64,000 bases of DNA from Periconia sp. R9002 (lineage: Eukaryota; Ascomycota; Dothideomycetes; Pleosporales; Periconiaceae). Position numbers and translations under genes: made by a program. The stretch covers positions 1-64,000 of the forward strand of contig JAMAHW010000030.1 of NCBI GenBank assembly GCA_023627715.1, written 5' to 3'. This document shows positions 35,739 through 48,196 of the stretch, one piece after another; positions within the stretch are counted from its first letter, which is position 1; every line of letters begins with the position of its first letter. The notes beneath the pieces were generated by a model that worked only from the letters and a program-made list of their open reading frames with translations, was not told the origin of the DNA and ran no database searches.

Positions 35739-36672
35739 TTACTGCTCCTGCTCGCGGTCACGCACCTCACGGATCATGTCCCGAATGGTGTCGCCGAGCT
35801 CCTTGACCGTGTCCTTGGTGCGGGGTAGCGTATGGCCCTTTGCGTGGTCAAAGATTATTGCACTGTCCGGGTCGCAGACGTTGTGAAGGGCCATTGAGCC
35901 GTCTACGTACGGATCCAGTGAGCCGACTAAGCAGCACCGCTTCATTAGTTCGTCCTCTTGTGGCTTAAATGGTTCGGGCTGGACTTACTGACGTTGCACA
36001 CGGGGATTGGAATCACCTCGTCTGTCTCGTCGCTATACATGAACCCAGTCAAGTCTTTTTTGAGCGGCGGCCATCCGCCGAAGAACATGGCGAGTTTGAA
36101 GTGATTGTTGTAGTCACCTTGTGCTCTCCAGTCTGCCTCACGCATGATTACCGTTCCTGCAAGGATGGCGCCTTCCGAATACCCAATAATAGCCTCAAAG
36201 GGCCCGTGTTCTTTGATGATACCTTTTACGTAGTCTAGTGCCTGGGAAGCAGTTGTAGCGAGGGCTTCTGACGAGCCAATTGGAGCAAACATGCGCAATG
36301 TGTCTTCTGGAGAGGCACCCTGGGGAAAGTCGCGCATTTTCTCGAGGCCGTCATGCTCCACAGGGCCTGGGACCTGTTCCATCCAGCGATAGAAAGGAGG
36401 TCCACCGAAAAATTCTTCGAAGCCCGGTGGAGGGTTTGCTTCGTGCTGGCCATGAGCATAGTAAAACTCAGCAGTATCGTCACTTTCCATCTCGTTTATG
36501 AAAGGCGCTTTGAAATGGTCAGTACCAACACATAAGAGCGTGCTCATACCTACCCATCTGCACCTTGAATTTCTGCGATCGCGTGAGCTATGACGTACGT
36601 AAACCCATGGTGTGGCTGACCTACTTCATCATTGGCAAAAGCGCCTGCAAGGCACAGGAACCTGGTAGGCAT
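35739..36672 (-). CDS. FSH1-family serine hydrolase, candidate trans-thiohydrolase for the PKS
   Basis: Four exons (36672-36625, 36572-36554, 36507-35993, 35939-35739) give 260 residues. The tiny first exons rebuild the family N terminus (MPTRFLCLAGAFANDE, then KFKVQMAPFINEM). The nucleophile elbow is GYSEGA with Ser133, and the C-terminal His lies in FDHAKGHTLP; GSLDPYVDGS supplies the expected acid-loop region. These are alpha/beta hydrolases. In fungal highly reducing PKS clusters, members such as LovG release the finished chain from the ACP, since these PKSs lack a thioesterase domain. The gene starts 1.3 kb upstream of, and divergent from, the PKS, which supports that role. Exon 2 is only 19 bp. 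The last intron ends in AAG, so its exact acceptor is less sure. Confidence 0.85.
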
Positions 36673-37988
36673 CTCGAAAAAAATTGGTAAAATCTGAGTG
36701 GTGGCGGTGTGACGGAGTCAATTGCTCTGAGGATCAAGCAGGTGGTTTATTTGCAGATGTCTTCTGCAGCATGCTCGAGAGAAGTTAAAGTGCTCAACTT
36801 TGCTACACCTGGATCTGACCACGTCGACACTGGCTTTCCTGGTATTTCCCATAATATGACAAGGAAAGCACATCATCTGTAACTACTTGTTCAAAATGGC
36901 CCGAATGAACGGTTTTTTTAGATCGGGATGTGGAGGACGCGATGTCGGGAGTTGGACTTAGCCAGGAATGAGTCGGACGAATGGCCAATACTATCATCTC
37001 CGTGCCTGGTGCCCGCATCGGTGAGTGGCAATCAGCAGGGGTAAAGTGCATTCGGAGATTATAATAAATTTCTAACCTAATGAGGGGTGAAGTTGTTACC
37101 AGGGCAGCTCTACAGCAGGATCGATAAGGTCCTATGGCTGATATCGCATATTTCGATGTGAGCAAACCACGCGTAAAACATGAGATTAAGGTGTATTAGC
37201 CGACGGCTCCAGGTAGCCAATCAGAATCCAGCTCAATTCGGCGATCTTCTGCAAACTTCTTAGACGGGGAACTTTGTTGCCGAAATCTCGATTTCTGATA
37301 CCGAGCTATCTCTTCCTAGCCAAAAACCTCATTTGCTTTTATAACAAGTGTATGGGGTGAAACACTGACATGAATTGATATATCTTTATGAAAGTTTTGT
37401 TTCTCATTGCAAATGATTGATCCAAATCAAATGGCAGGGGTTTATAATCATGAAAGGTTTGGAGTCTGTAAGATTGATGCATGCTACTTTATGTGCAAGA
37501 ACGTTAAACCGAGAAATTATTAGATGCATAGTAGGATCTTCAAGATCATCTCGATCAACGGTACGCATCAACCCAGTTTAGTTGATAGGCTTCCTGCCCG
37601 AGCATTCCGCTATCATTATACCTTGGATTGCATAGACCAATAGCTCTTCAACGGTCCTATATCTCTTTACAACAGGCCGGATATCGCCGTGTCTCTTTAA
37701 TCTGAAGTTGATTGGGCTTGTATCAACGCTATATTCTGTTGATCGGCCAGCCGGAATGCCTGTTCATGCCGGTTCAACCCGGATTTCAAACGGTCCAGAC
37801 TGGCCGGAGACATGGACTGAAGTTCCAAAATCGACATAAGCAAACATTTGATTCACGAATAAACTAAAAGGGCATCATTGCCTTCGTGAGACTCGCTCTA
37901 TCCCTTCCATGCACCTAGCTTTGTAGCTCTACTCTGTATGCGACATGATTCTCTCCGTTCATTTCTGAACTTCCACAGCTGAGCGACC
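36673..37988. promoter_or_regulatory. bidirectional promoter region between FSH1 hydrolase and PKS
   Basis: 1.3 kb separate the divergent starts at 36672 (minus) and 37989 (plus). No gene is supported inside; a 120-residue minus frame at 36803-37165 has no features. The PKS-proximal part carries the CCGG cluster listed separately. Confidence 0.55.
37671..37815. promoter_or_regulatory. cluster of CCGG motifs upstream of the PKS
   Basis: Five CCGG cores lie within 131 bp (37677-37680, 37751-37754, 37769-37772, 37779-37782, 37804-37807), several within GCCGG or CCGGA, in otherwise AT-leaning sequence about 180-310 bp before the PKS ATG. Fungal Zn2Cys6 activators bind CGG/CCG half-sites, so this is a candidate operator for a pathway regulator, although no such gene lies in the window. 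Confidence 0.35.
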
Positions 37989-40900
37989 ATGGTTCACGGT
38001 CTGATCGTGACCAACGAGGGGGAGTCCCCGCAGCACCAGTTTTTCTCTGGTCTACCGACTCCAATAGTTCCTCAACAGCGAACTGCAGACAACGTCATGC
38101 ACAATGAAGAGCGCCAGCAGCTAAACGGAGCTGCCGTCAATGGCGAACTCCCTCAATCCAATGACCATGACCAGAGTCCTCCCCCCCAGGGAAATGGACA
38201 TGACATTAACGATAATGTCCCTCTTATCAACGGCGTCAATGGTCAGGTACCTCACCTGAATGGTATCAACCATCACTTGGGCAACGGGCTTAACAGCAAT
38301 GGCTTACAGTCCCTGGATCCAACAATTGGCACGCCGACAAGCGAGTTTTCGGATTCTATTAACAACTCCGAGACAGTGGCCCCAAACGGTGAAGCCAGCC
38401 CAGGCGCAGTCATGCCCATCGCCATCATTGGCATCTCAGTGCGTGCAGGCTCAGCAGCCACACCTGATGAGTTTTTCGAGATGTTGTCCAGGGGAAGAAG
38501 CGCCTTCTCGCCAGAGATCCCGACTGACCGATTCAACAATGCAAGTTTCTACCATCCGAACGCTGGCAAACTTGGATGTATCAACACCAACGGGGCCAGC
38601 TTCATCAAGCAGGACATTACTAAGTTTGATGCACCATTCTTCAGCATCACTGAACTCGAGGCAACATCAATGGATCCTCAACAACGGCTCCTCTTAGAAT
38701 GTGCTTTCGAGGCTCTAGACAACGCGGGCATTCAGAAGCACGCGACAGTTGGCAAGGCCATTGGCGTGTTCATGGGCGCGGGTTCACCAGAGTACGAGTA
38801 CGACCTTTTCAGAGATTCAGAAACAATGCCGATGTTTCAAGCCACTGGTAAGCCGATACAAGTGCTCTTTCACCTACACGTCTGACATTGGCTAGGGAAC
38901 CATTTGGCCATGCAATCGAACAGAATTAGCCATTTCTTTGACTGGAGAGGACCAAGTGTGACGATGGACACTGCCTGTTCGTCTTCTCTGACTGCTGTGC
39001 ACTTTGCTTGTCAGAGCATCAGAAATCGAGAATCCGAAGTCGCCTTGGTCGGTGGCTGTAACCTCAATTTGATTCCCGAGTACTTCATCAACTATTCTAC
39101 ATCCAGGTAATGATTTCAACTCAAATACAGTGTCAGACTTGTGTTGATTATGTTCAAGGCTCATGGGGAATGACGGTCGGTCATATTCTTTCGACGCGCG
39201 AGGGACGGGATATGGTCGTGGCGAGGGGTGTGGGATGCTGCTACTGAAGCCGCTCGACCAAGCCCTTAAAGACAACGATCATGTTCGAGCTGTTATTTCA
39301 GCGAGCGGCGTTAACCAGGATGGTTACACTCCTGGTATTACCATGCCAAATGGCGAGTCGCAAGAAGCACTAATGCGTAAGGTGTATCACGATGCTGGTC
39401 TCGACCCTGCACAAACAGGCTACGTTGAGGCACACGGTACTGGTACCCGTGTCGGCGATCCAATCGAGGTGACCGCGCTCCATAATGTATTTAGCGAGCG
39501 GTCTTCGCGCAATCCTCTCTATTTGGGCTCAGTCAAATCGAACATCGGACATCTCGAATCTGCTTCTGGGATTCTGGCTGTGATTAAAGTTGCCGTTGGC
39601 CTAGACAGAAGGTTTATTCTACCCAATCACGACTTCAAGAAAGGCAATCCGAAAATTCCTTTTCAAGAGTGGGGCCTTAAAGTTCCTCTTCGACAAATAC
39701 TTTGGCCAAAAGGCAAACGGTATGCCAGCATCAACAACTTCGGTTTCGGCGGGACAAATGCACATGTTGTAATGGAACGAGCACCCGTGCAAATCACTGG
39801 CGGCGCAGTTTCCGTTGTGAAGCAGGACCCAACCAAGAAGTTATTCGTCTTCTCTGCAGCCGACAAGGTTGCGTGCCAGAAGATCATGAGCAATTTAGTT
39901 GTTTATCTTGAACAGAGACCGGAGATGTTCCAAAGAGATTTGATGAGCAATGTGGCATATACTTTGGGGCAGAGGAGGTCTCTGATGCCCTGGAGAGTGG
40001 CCATCCCCGCTAAAGAAGCTTTCGACTTGAGCACAAAAATAACGGTGGGCAGTTTCAATCCTATCAAGGAAACTGGAGCGCCAAGAATAGGGTTCGTTTG
40101 TACCGGTCAGGGTGCACAGTGGTGGGCCATGGGTCGCGAACTATACGAGAGCAACCCCATATTTACTCAGATCATCGATAAAGCAGACGCTATACTTATC
40201 AGCCTCGGCGCATCATATTCGTTGGTGGAGGAATTGAGTCATGACGAAAAGACGACTAGAATCAACCAAGCGCATATCAGCCAGCCAGCATGCACTGCAA
40301 TCCAATTAGCTCTGATTGAATTGCTGAGGTCGTGGGGTGTGACTCCAACCGCCGTCGTCGGACATTCCTCTGGAGAGATTGCTGCCGCTTTTGCCGCAGG
40401 GATCTTGTCAGTTGATTCAGCAATGCAGATTGCCTACCACAGAGGACGATTGGTACCTGTTCTCAAGGAGAGGTATCCCGATTTGCAGGGTACTATGATG
40501 GCGATCGGCTGCGGGAAAGAAGATATCGATCCATTACTCGAGCAGCTCACTCAAAGAGAAGCGCGGATAGCTTGCTACAACAGCCCGGAGAGCTTAACAA
40601 TGTCTGGTGACGCACCAGCAATTGCCGAGTTGCAGCAGATGCTCGAGGACCAGCAAGTTTTCAATCGCCGACTGCTCATTGAGACAGCGTACCATTCTCA
40701 TCATATGGAGCTAATCGCGGAAGATTACCTTGCTTCGATCAAAGAGCTACCATCTCCAGAAAAGTCTGACATCCGCTTCTTCTCATCATTGACCGGCAAA
40801 GAAGCGGTCCACTCCGACCTGAACTCCAGCTACTGGGTGCGCAATCTGACAAACCCGGTCAAATTTGCTCAGGCTTTCGCACATCTGGTCTCGCCTATAG

Positions 40901-43900
40901 GAGAGTTCTCGACAGGTGTGGACATGATAGTTGAGATTGGCCCACATTCTGCTATGCAAGGCCCCGTCAAACAGACTTTGAACGCTGTGGGAGGCATGGC
41001 GGTCAAGATTCCCTATGCAACATGTCTTGCTAGAAAGAAAGATGCCGTGGACACGATGCTAGACCTAGCTTCGAAGTTGTTCTGTAAAGGGACTCCTGTT
41101 GACTTGGCCAACATCAACTTCCCGACCATGGTCAAAAAGCCTAGTCTCTTGATCGACCTTCCCAGATACCCATGGAATCATACAGCCACATACTGGCACG
41201 AGTCCCGCATCGCCAAGGGACATAAAAGAAGGTCATTTCCGAGGCATGATATCCTTGGTACACTTGCAAATTACTCGAATGACCTCGAGCCAACATGGCG
41301 CAATATTCTACGCTTGGACGACCTGCCCTGGCTTCGACACCATAAGATTCAGTCTCTAACGATCTTCCCTATCTCTGCTTTCGTCGGTATGGCCATCGAG
41401 GCAGCAGCCCAGCATGCACAGTTGAAGAATATCGTGATTGGCCAGATTGAGCTTCATGATGTGAATGTCCTCACACCGTTGATGCTTCCTGACGAGGACG
41501 TCGAGATCACCATTACTCTTCGTCCCTCCCAAGCTGCGGATGCCAACCTGACCCAGATCACAAGTAGCTTTCTGATTCATTCATATTTAGCTGGAAAAGG
41601 ATGGACAGAGAATTGCACAGGCACCGTTACAGTGAAAACAAACGAGCTCAACGAAGTTGACGGCCCGCGGCAGCTCAAGTACAAATCGGTTTCCATCGCT
41701 CAACAGATTGCAGCTATTGAGCGGGCAGAAAATCCGGTGCCTCAAGAGCAGATCTATGATGCTCTTGAAAAATTGGGTGTCGCTTACGGCTCCACTTTCC
41801 AAGGTCTTTCAGAATGTCGTGCGGATGATCAACGGGCAGCGGCGAATATCACGGTAACCGATACAGCTATTGATATGCCCGAACACTTTGAGACCAAACA
41901 CATTGTGCATCCTTCACTTCTTGAACAGCTTATTCAGCTGTATTGGCCAATTCTTGGAGCCGGACGATCTTCTCTTAGTGTTGTCTGTCTTCCTGCATCT
42001 ATCGGCAAGCTGACTGTGTCTTGGAAAATCTCGGAGCAGACAAATGCACCTGGGCAGAGTCTTCGTTCCTACTGCGTAGCAGACAAACCACTTTCAATCC
42101 AGAAACCAAGCAAGGTCTCCATGTTTGCTATTGCAAACGGAGAATCACTGATCAGCATCGAGGATCTGACCATTGCTCCACTACCCGTAGACGACGTTGA
42201 TAGTAGCGTCGATGCGGCCCGAGAGCTTTGCTTCAAGCAAGTCTGGGAACCCATATTGGCGCCTCTCAATCTGGATGAACAAATTCGAGTCGACAGTCCA
42301 CAAAATGATGGGATGAGCAATGGTACTGCTACACCAGACACCCCAATCTGCATCATTCACGGTTCTTCTCCGGCACAGGTCGAGCTAGCACGTATGCTCG
42401 CAGCATCTATCGAGAGCCTCGATAATGCCAAGGTATACATGGGCTTGCTCGAAGAGATTGATGCAACGGACAAGCAGCTCATCTGCATCACCGAGCTTAA
42501 CGAGTTCATCTTACCGACACTCACACCAGCCCAGTTTGAGGCCCTCCAAACCATTGTTGAGAATTCTGATGGCATGCTCTGGGTAACTCGAGGTGCATAT
42601 GGTCAATCCGGCGACCCTACGGGCAACATGGTGGTCGGTCTCAGTCGTGCCATTCGCTCTGAGAACATGTACAGATTTGCAAATCTGGATTTAGATGCTG
42701 AAGAAAAGCTTGACGATTCTGCCGCTATTCGCGCAATCCTGAAAGTTTTCAAAGTCGTGATGAGCGCAGCGAATGTCGAGAATGTCGAAATGGAGTTCCA
42801 GGAGCGCAGGGGCGCGTTCTTGACGCCTAGGATTGTGCAAGACGAAATCATCAACGACTACGTTCACAAGCGTACCTTTCCCCCTGCGGTTGTGGAGAGC
42901 AAGTTTGGTGGCAACACACGCTCTCTCAAAATGGCAATTCAGACCCCAGGAATGTTTGATTCTATTTTCTTCACCGATGATGAGCTGCGAAAACAACCAC
43001 TCGATTCCGACGAGATTGAAATTTTCGTAAAGGCCGCCGCACTCAACTCACGAGACGCCGAGATTGCGATGGGTCATATTGACGCGAAAGGTTTCGGCGA
43101 AGAATGCAGCGGCATCGTCGCTGCCATCGGAAGTGATGTCAAAGCATTCTCGGTTGGCGATCGTGTTGCTGCCATTGCGGGTCCAGCTTTCGCCACTTAT
43201 GTGCGAGCGAAGGCAGATTTTACTCTGAAGCTCAGTCCAAAAATTAGCTTCGAGGATGGTGCAGGCTTGTTGCTTTCCCATTGCTCTGCACATTATGGTC
43301 TCGTTGAGTTAGGGCATTTAGAGGACGACGAGACTGTCCTTGTTTTGAACGGCGCAAGCGCAGCAGGCCAAGCAGCCGTATCACTCGCACAGATGCTAGG
43401 CTCTACCATCTTTGTAACAGTACCAACCGCTGAAGACAAACTGATACTGATCGATGCATACGATCTCCCAGAAGACAACATATTTTACAACGGAGATGAG
43501 CAATTGGCATCTTCCATTCGGCGAGCAACGAATGGCCGCGGCGTCGATGTTATATACAGCGTCCAAGCGACGACATCTTGCCTTCAGTCAGCCCTAGAAT
43601 GCATCGCAGAGTTTGGGCGATTCATTCGTGCCGAAGTCAATGGTGCATCTAGCAAACTCAAGCTCGACAAGTCAAGTTTCAACTTTTTCTCTTTCGATAT
43701 CCACAAATTGGCTATTCACAAGCCACGCGTCATCAGACGCCTAATCAAGGATGTCCACCGGTCGCTCAGGTACGGCAAGTTGAGGACCACGGAAGGCGCA
43801 ACGATTCTTTCGCTGGCAGATATCACAAAGGGATTAAAAACTGTCCGATCATCACCATCCAGCAATAGAACCATTGTGGTGCCGAGCCCAGATGACTTGG

Positions 43901-45103
43901 TGAAGATGACGCCGTCAAAAGAAATCGTCAAACTCTTCAAAGAGAATGCAACCTACATTCTCATCGGGGGCACTGGTGGCTTGGGTCGTGGTATGACGAG
44001 ATGGATGGCGACAAAAGGAGCGCGCAATATGGTGCTTATTTCCAGAAGCGGTAGTGCCACTGGGAAAGTCAAGACACTCGTTGAAGACATGGCTCTGATG
44101 GGCGTGAACGTCGTGGTCAAAGCTTGTAATGTGGTGAACCGAGAGGAGGTCGATGCATTGTTAGCGAACTTGACTCATTTGCCGCCCATCCGTGGTGTTA
44201 TCCACACCGCCATGGTTTTACGCGTACGTATTTCCTACCACTTTCATCCGATAGTTCCTAACTCTGGTACAGGACAAGATGTTTGCCAAAATGACACCTA
44301 TGGATTGGATCGAGATCACCGAAAACAAGGTGCACGGCGCGTGGAACTTCCACAATGCTCTTTTGTCGACACCTCTCGACTTTTTCGTTCTTTACTCATC
44401 TTGTGCCGCTGCAATGGGTGGTCGCGGTCAAACTGCATACGCTGCTGCCAACATCTTCATGGACGCCTTTGCCCAATACCGTCGTTCGCTTGGCTTGCCA
44501 GGTGCCTCGCTTGGACCAGCTGCTGTCCTGGACTCGGGATACCTGGCCGAGAATCTTGATCTGTACAACGAGATTGCACGGAATATTGGCGACAACTATA
44601 TCAGAGAGTCGGAAGTCTTGTCTCTGCTGGAGGCATGTCTCGATGGCACTGCAGAATCGAGCTGCAACAATCACATCATCACTGGTGTCAAGCTTGATCC
44701 CATGAAGATGCAGTTCTGGGCTACCGACGCCAAATACCGCGTTATGCGTCTTGCGGCTGAAGCAATTGCAGCCCAAAGCAATGTTGGTAGCAAGACCGTG
44801 TCTTGGAACGCCGCTGTCAAAGCCGCTACGTCGCTATTGGAAGCCGAACAGGTCGTCTGCGATGGCCTAACTGACAAGATTGCCAAAACCCTAGGCCTCG
44901 AGTTGGAGGAAGTGGATCCGACAAGAAACCTTTCAAACTATGCTCTTGACTCGTTAACTGCCATCGACGTGAGAAATTTCATCACGCGAGAATTCGAGTC
45001 AACTATGCAAGTGCTTGAAGTACTAGCTAGTGGTACTATTCAGACACTAGCGAAGGCAGTGTGCGCAAAAAGCAAGGTATTGAAATCTCTCACATTTTCA
45101 TAG
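37989..45103 (+). CDS. highly reducing polyketide synthase (KS-AT-DH-ER-KR-ACP)
   Basis: Four exons (37989-38847, 38896-39106, 39159-44223, 44273-45103) give 2,321 residues. A leader of about 140 residues rich in Asn, Gly, Gln and Pro precedes the KS (from about 142). KS: DTACSSS with Cys314, HGTGT with His449, SNIGH with His488. AT: GHSSGE with Ser760. [13 protein letters not shown] with His1085, a HxxxGxxxxP motif with Ser for Gly; its partner motif reads [10 protein letters not shown], with Glu1279 where the catalytic Asp is usual. No C-methyltransferase motif lies between DH and ER. ER (near 1754) has NGASAAGQA instead of a GGVG-type loop. KR: GGTGGLG at about 1960, catalytic Ser2088 and Tyr2101 in YAAAN. 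ACP: LDSL with phosphopantetheine Ser2272, at the end of the protein; there is no thioesterase. The enzyme iteratively condenses malonyl units; KS, AT, KR and ACP look active. Confidence 0.95.
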
Positions 45104-46044
45104 TAATCTATTACGCTTCCTAGTTCAGAATCAACATGTATATACTTTCTTGAAGCTTGTGCCGACATGTTCAATAATTTTATATTCGTATGTTACGGTG
45201 TAATTTTGGTACCATCCTGTACATGATGCTTCTCTGGGGCGCTGTGGCACGCGTTAGAGGCTGTGGAATCTGACGAAGCATATCTTTTGACGCCCCTAAA
45301 GAGCAAGTTCAGCTCCTGCACTCATTATAATGGGTACAAAAGGGGAATAGTAACTATGAAAACGCACGAGGCGATGCCTGTCACGTGCATTCCCAACTCT
45401 AAGGACTAAGAAGGTGGAGACCGATCAGACATTCAAATTGTGCTGATCCAGGTAGCTAGCGCAATGGTGCGATCATAATCTCTAGCTAAGCAGGGAAGCT
45501 ATATATTGTTTCCGGAGCATTGGTCCGACTCTCTATGTCGGTCTTCACAATGGCAAATCACAGTGCGTCTGTTCATTGAACCCCGGGAGCGATTGGGTAG
45601 ATATTGCGATTGCAAATTGCTTGGAGAGAATGAGGCAGCTGCAACTGGGTAAATAGGACCCTGGTTGTTGGAAGATGGAGGTGCTAGATATTAATACTAC
45701 TACGTGATATTCTGAAGCTGCACAATGGCTGGTTGTTGCTAAAATAGATACGAACTGTTAGAATACTACATAAAGGGGATTCGCCCCTTAAGCACACTTG
45801 AGCCGTTTTTGAGTGCCGATCCGTACTAAGTATGGGTTCTAGCCGGTGGTCGACGATCATGTTTATTAAATTTTAACTTAGGTGCATAGATACAATCATG
45901 CTTTGCCTTCTGGACGTGATACCGCACTGCGACTAGGGGCCTGTGTTTCAGCATTGTCATGGAAATATATATTAGGGACGCCCTGCTGGTAAGTTTCCCA
46001 CATAACAGTGTTACTGTTGCTACCTCTGAAAGCTATTATTTAGA
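45104..46044. other. intergenic between PKS and carboxylesterase
   Basis: The PKS terminator and the esterase promoter region. No gene is supported; a short frame opening at 45959 overlaps the esterase start in another frame. Confidence 0.45.
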
Positions 46045-47854
46045 ATGGGTATCCCACAGCTCTTGGGAGCAGCCCTCCTTCTGGCAACATCGACAGCAGC
46101 GTATCATATCCGACAAGCTGAAAATCAGACAAGCAAGACCTTACCCGTGATAGATTTGGGTTATGAGATTTACCAAGCATCGAACTTCAATGTAAGTCAA
46201 TCATCGAGCTAGATCCCTGTGTATCATGCTAACCGGTTTTTAGGAGACCGGAAGGTTCTACAATTTTTCAAATATCCGATATTCTGCGAAACCGATCCGG
46301 TTCGGGCTCCCCAAAGATCCAGAGGTCAATCGCACCATAATCCGTGACGGGAATGATGGTAGAAGATGTCCCCAATCTGGGCCGGCATGGTTTTTCCTCG
46401 GGCAAAAATGGCTTTCGCGCCTTGTTTATGGAACGGCCTGCGACGAATGTTTCCAACCCTACGTTCCCTTAGGTGCAAGTTGGAATTTGCCCCTCGCGCC
46501 ACCGGACCCTCGTGAAATGGAAGACTGCTTGTTCCTCGATCTGTTCGTTCCCGAGAAAGTTCTTAAATCAGCTGGCCAAAGCAGAGGCGCTGCAATTCTT
46601 GTCTGGTTCGCTGGCGGCGGCTATGTATTCGGCACAAAAGAGGAAAATCCGGCTGGCTTGTTCGCCGCGAGCGATCCAAGGAACCTCACCAATAGCGATA
46701 TCATTTACATTTCCATTAATCATAGGATGGGGGCGATGGGATTCAGCAGCGGGCCTCTTTACCAGTCCGAAGGTGGGGTCCCCAACCTTGGCCTACTTGA
46801 CCAGCGTTTCGCGTTGGAGTGGATACAAAAATATGTACACTTGTTTGGTGGCGACAAGGATCGGGTTACGCTATGGGGAGAAAGCTCGGGTGGAGGATCT
46901 ATCATGCACCAAATGACTGCTTATGGCGGGACAAAGGGCCCTGTACCTTTTCGACGGGCCGTGCCACAATCTCCCGGATGGATACCAATCACTTCAACAA
47001 TGCAGCAAGACGATACCTATCGCCTACTCCTTAATATAACAAATAGTTCATCTATCGCAGATCTACGAAATGTGTCCGAAGCAGACTTTATGAGAGCCAA
47101 CTCTCTCATGGTGGGCTACAACACGACATACAGCAGTTTTATGTACAGCCCTGTTATTGACGGAGACTTTACGCCGGACATTCCCAGTCAACTGTTAGCT
47201 CAAGGACGATTCGACAAGAACGTTCAGATTTTTTACAGTTTGGTCACGCACGAGGGAGATTTCTTCACGTCACCTTACATAAACACCACCGAAACTCTTC
47301 AAGCCAGCTTAGTCAGCTTATTCCCGTACATGAGCTCAAGATCGCTAGGTAAGTCTCCACCGTTTCCAATTGAAAACTGAATCCCAATATTGCTAGATTA
47401 CGTCATGAACACACTGTACCCTGCAACCTTTGACGGCTCATATGGGTATAAGAGCGAGTACGAACGCGCCACTGCCATCATAGGAGAGAGCATCATTTCA
47501 TGCAACACGAAATACCTCGCAGATGCCTACAACAAAGAGGTATATTCGTATCTCTTTGCCATGCCACCAGCGTACCATGGCATGGACAACTTGTACAAGT
47601 ACTACGACGGGGGTGCTATCTCAGATGTCGATGTGAACATGGTCATGAACAGGACTGTTGCGACCGTGTTGCAACAATTGCTCGTGTCGTTCACTAAGAC
47701 TGGGATTCCGGAAGCAGAAGGCGTGGAACAGATCAGCATGTACGGTGAGGACTCTTCGATGCTTCTGCTCGGAAATGCAACGAGTTTCGACAAAGTGAAG
47801 GACGCAACTTCAGCTTCGAGATGCTCTTGGTGGCAGAGAGAGCGGTATTCCTAG
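46045..47854 (+). CDS. secreted type-B carboxylesterase/lipase
   Basis: Three exons (46045-46191, 46244-47348, 47397-47854) give 569 residues. A signal peptide (GAALLLATSTAA) opens the protein. Type-B hallmarks follow: EDCLFLDLFVP, the oxyanion-hole segment WFAGGGYVFG, the nucleophile elbow GESSGGGS with Ser263, and AYHGMDNLY with the likely catalytic His; THEGDFF is the likely acid region. Several N-glycosylation sequons suit secretion. The family hydrolyses esters of many kinds. It is the gene immediately downstream of the PKS on the same strand, so it might modify or deacylate a secreted polyketide, but it could as well be an unrelated nutrient esterase. The catalytic triad appears complete. 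Confidence 0.88.
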
Positions 47855-48196
47855 TACTGCAAAGAAGTAGATTTGCATTGGTTGTGGGTATGGATAGGTT
47901 TAGTACTAGCAGTACGTCTCATTGAGTCGTTAATAACGAAACGTCGCGGAAATATTCTATATTCTTCAAGTAGTTTTCCTAATACTCTATCGCTCTATAA
48001 GTACATGTTCTGTTAAATTTCTGACTGTGGAAGGCCTCATCATTTACTTCCAACACAACATCTTCCGCGTCCGTACTCGTATCACGCAGGGAACTGTTTG
48101 CGCGCGTGAGTACGAAATGAATAATCATTCATATTATGCGGGAAGCGCAACAGGGCATATTAAAACGTTCTTTCTCTTCGGCATTAATCGTCACCT
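47855..48196. other. short intergenic region
   Basis: 342 bp between convergent genes (esterase plus, hypothetical minus). Nothing beyond 3' flanks is seen. Confidence 0.5.

Noticed and set aside
38260..38697. 145-residue plus-strand frame inside the PKS first exon
   Set aside because: An alternate frame of the PKS exon, which encodes clear KS sequence in the main frame.
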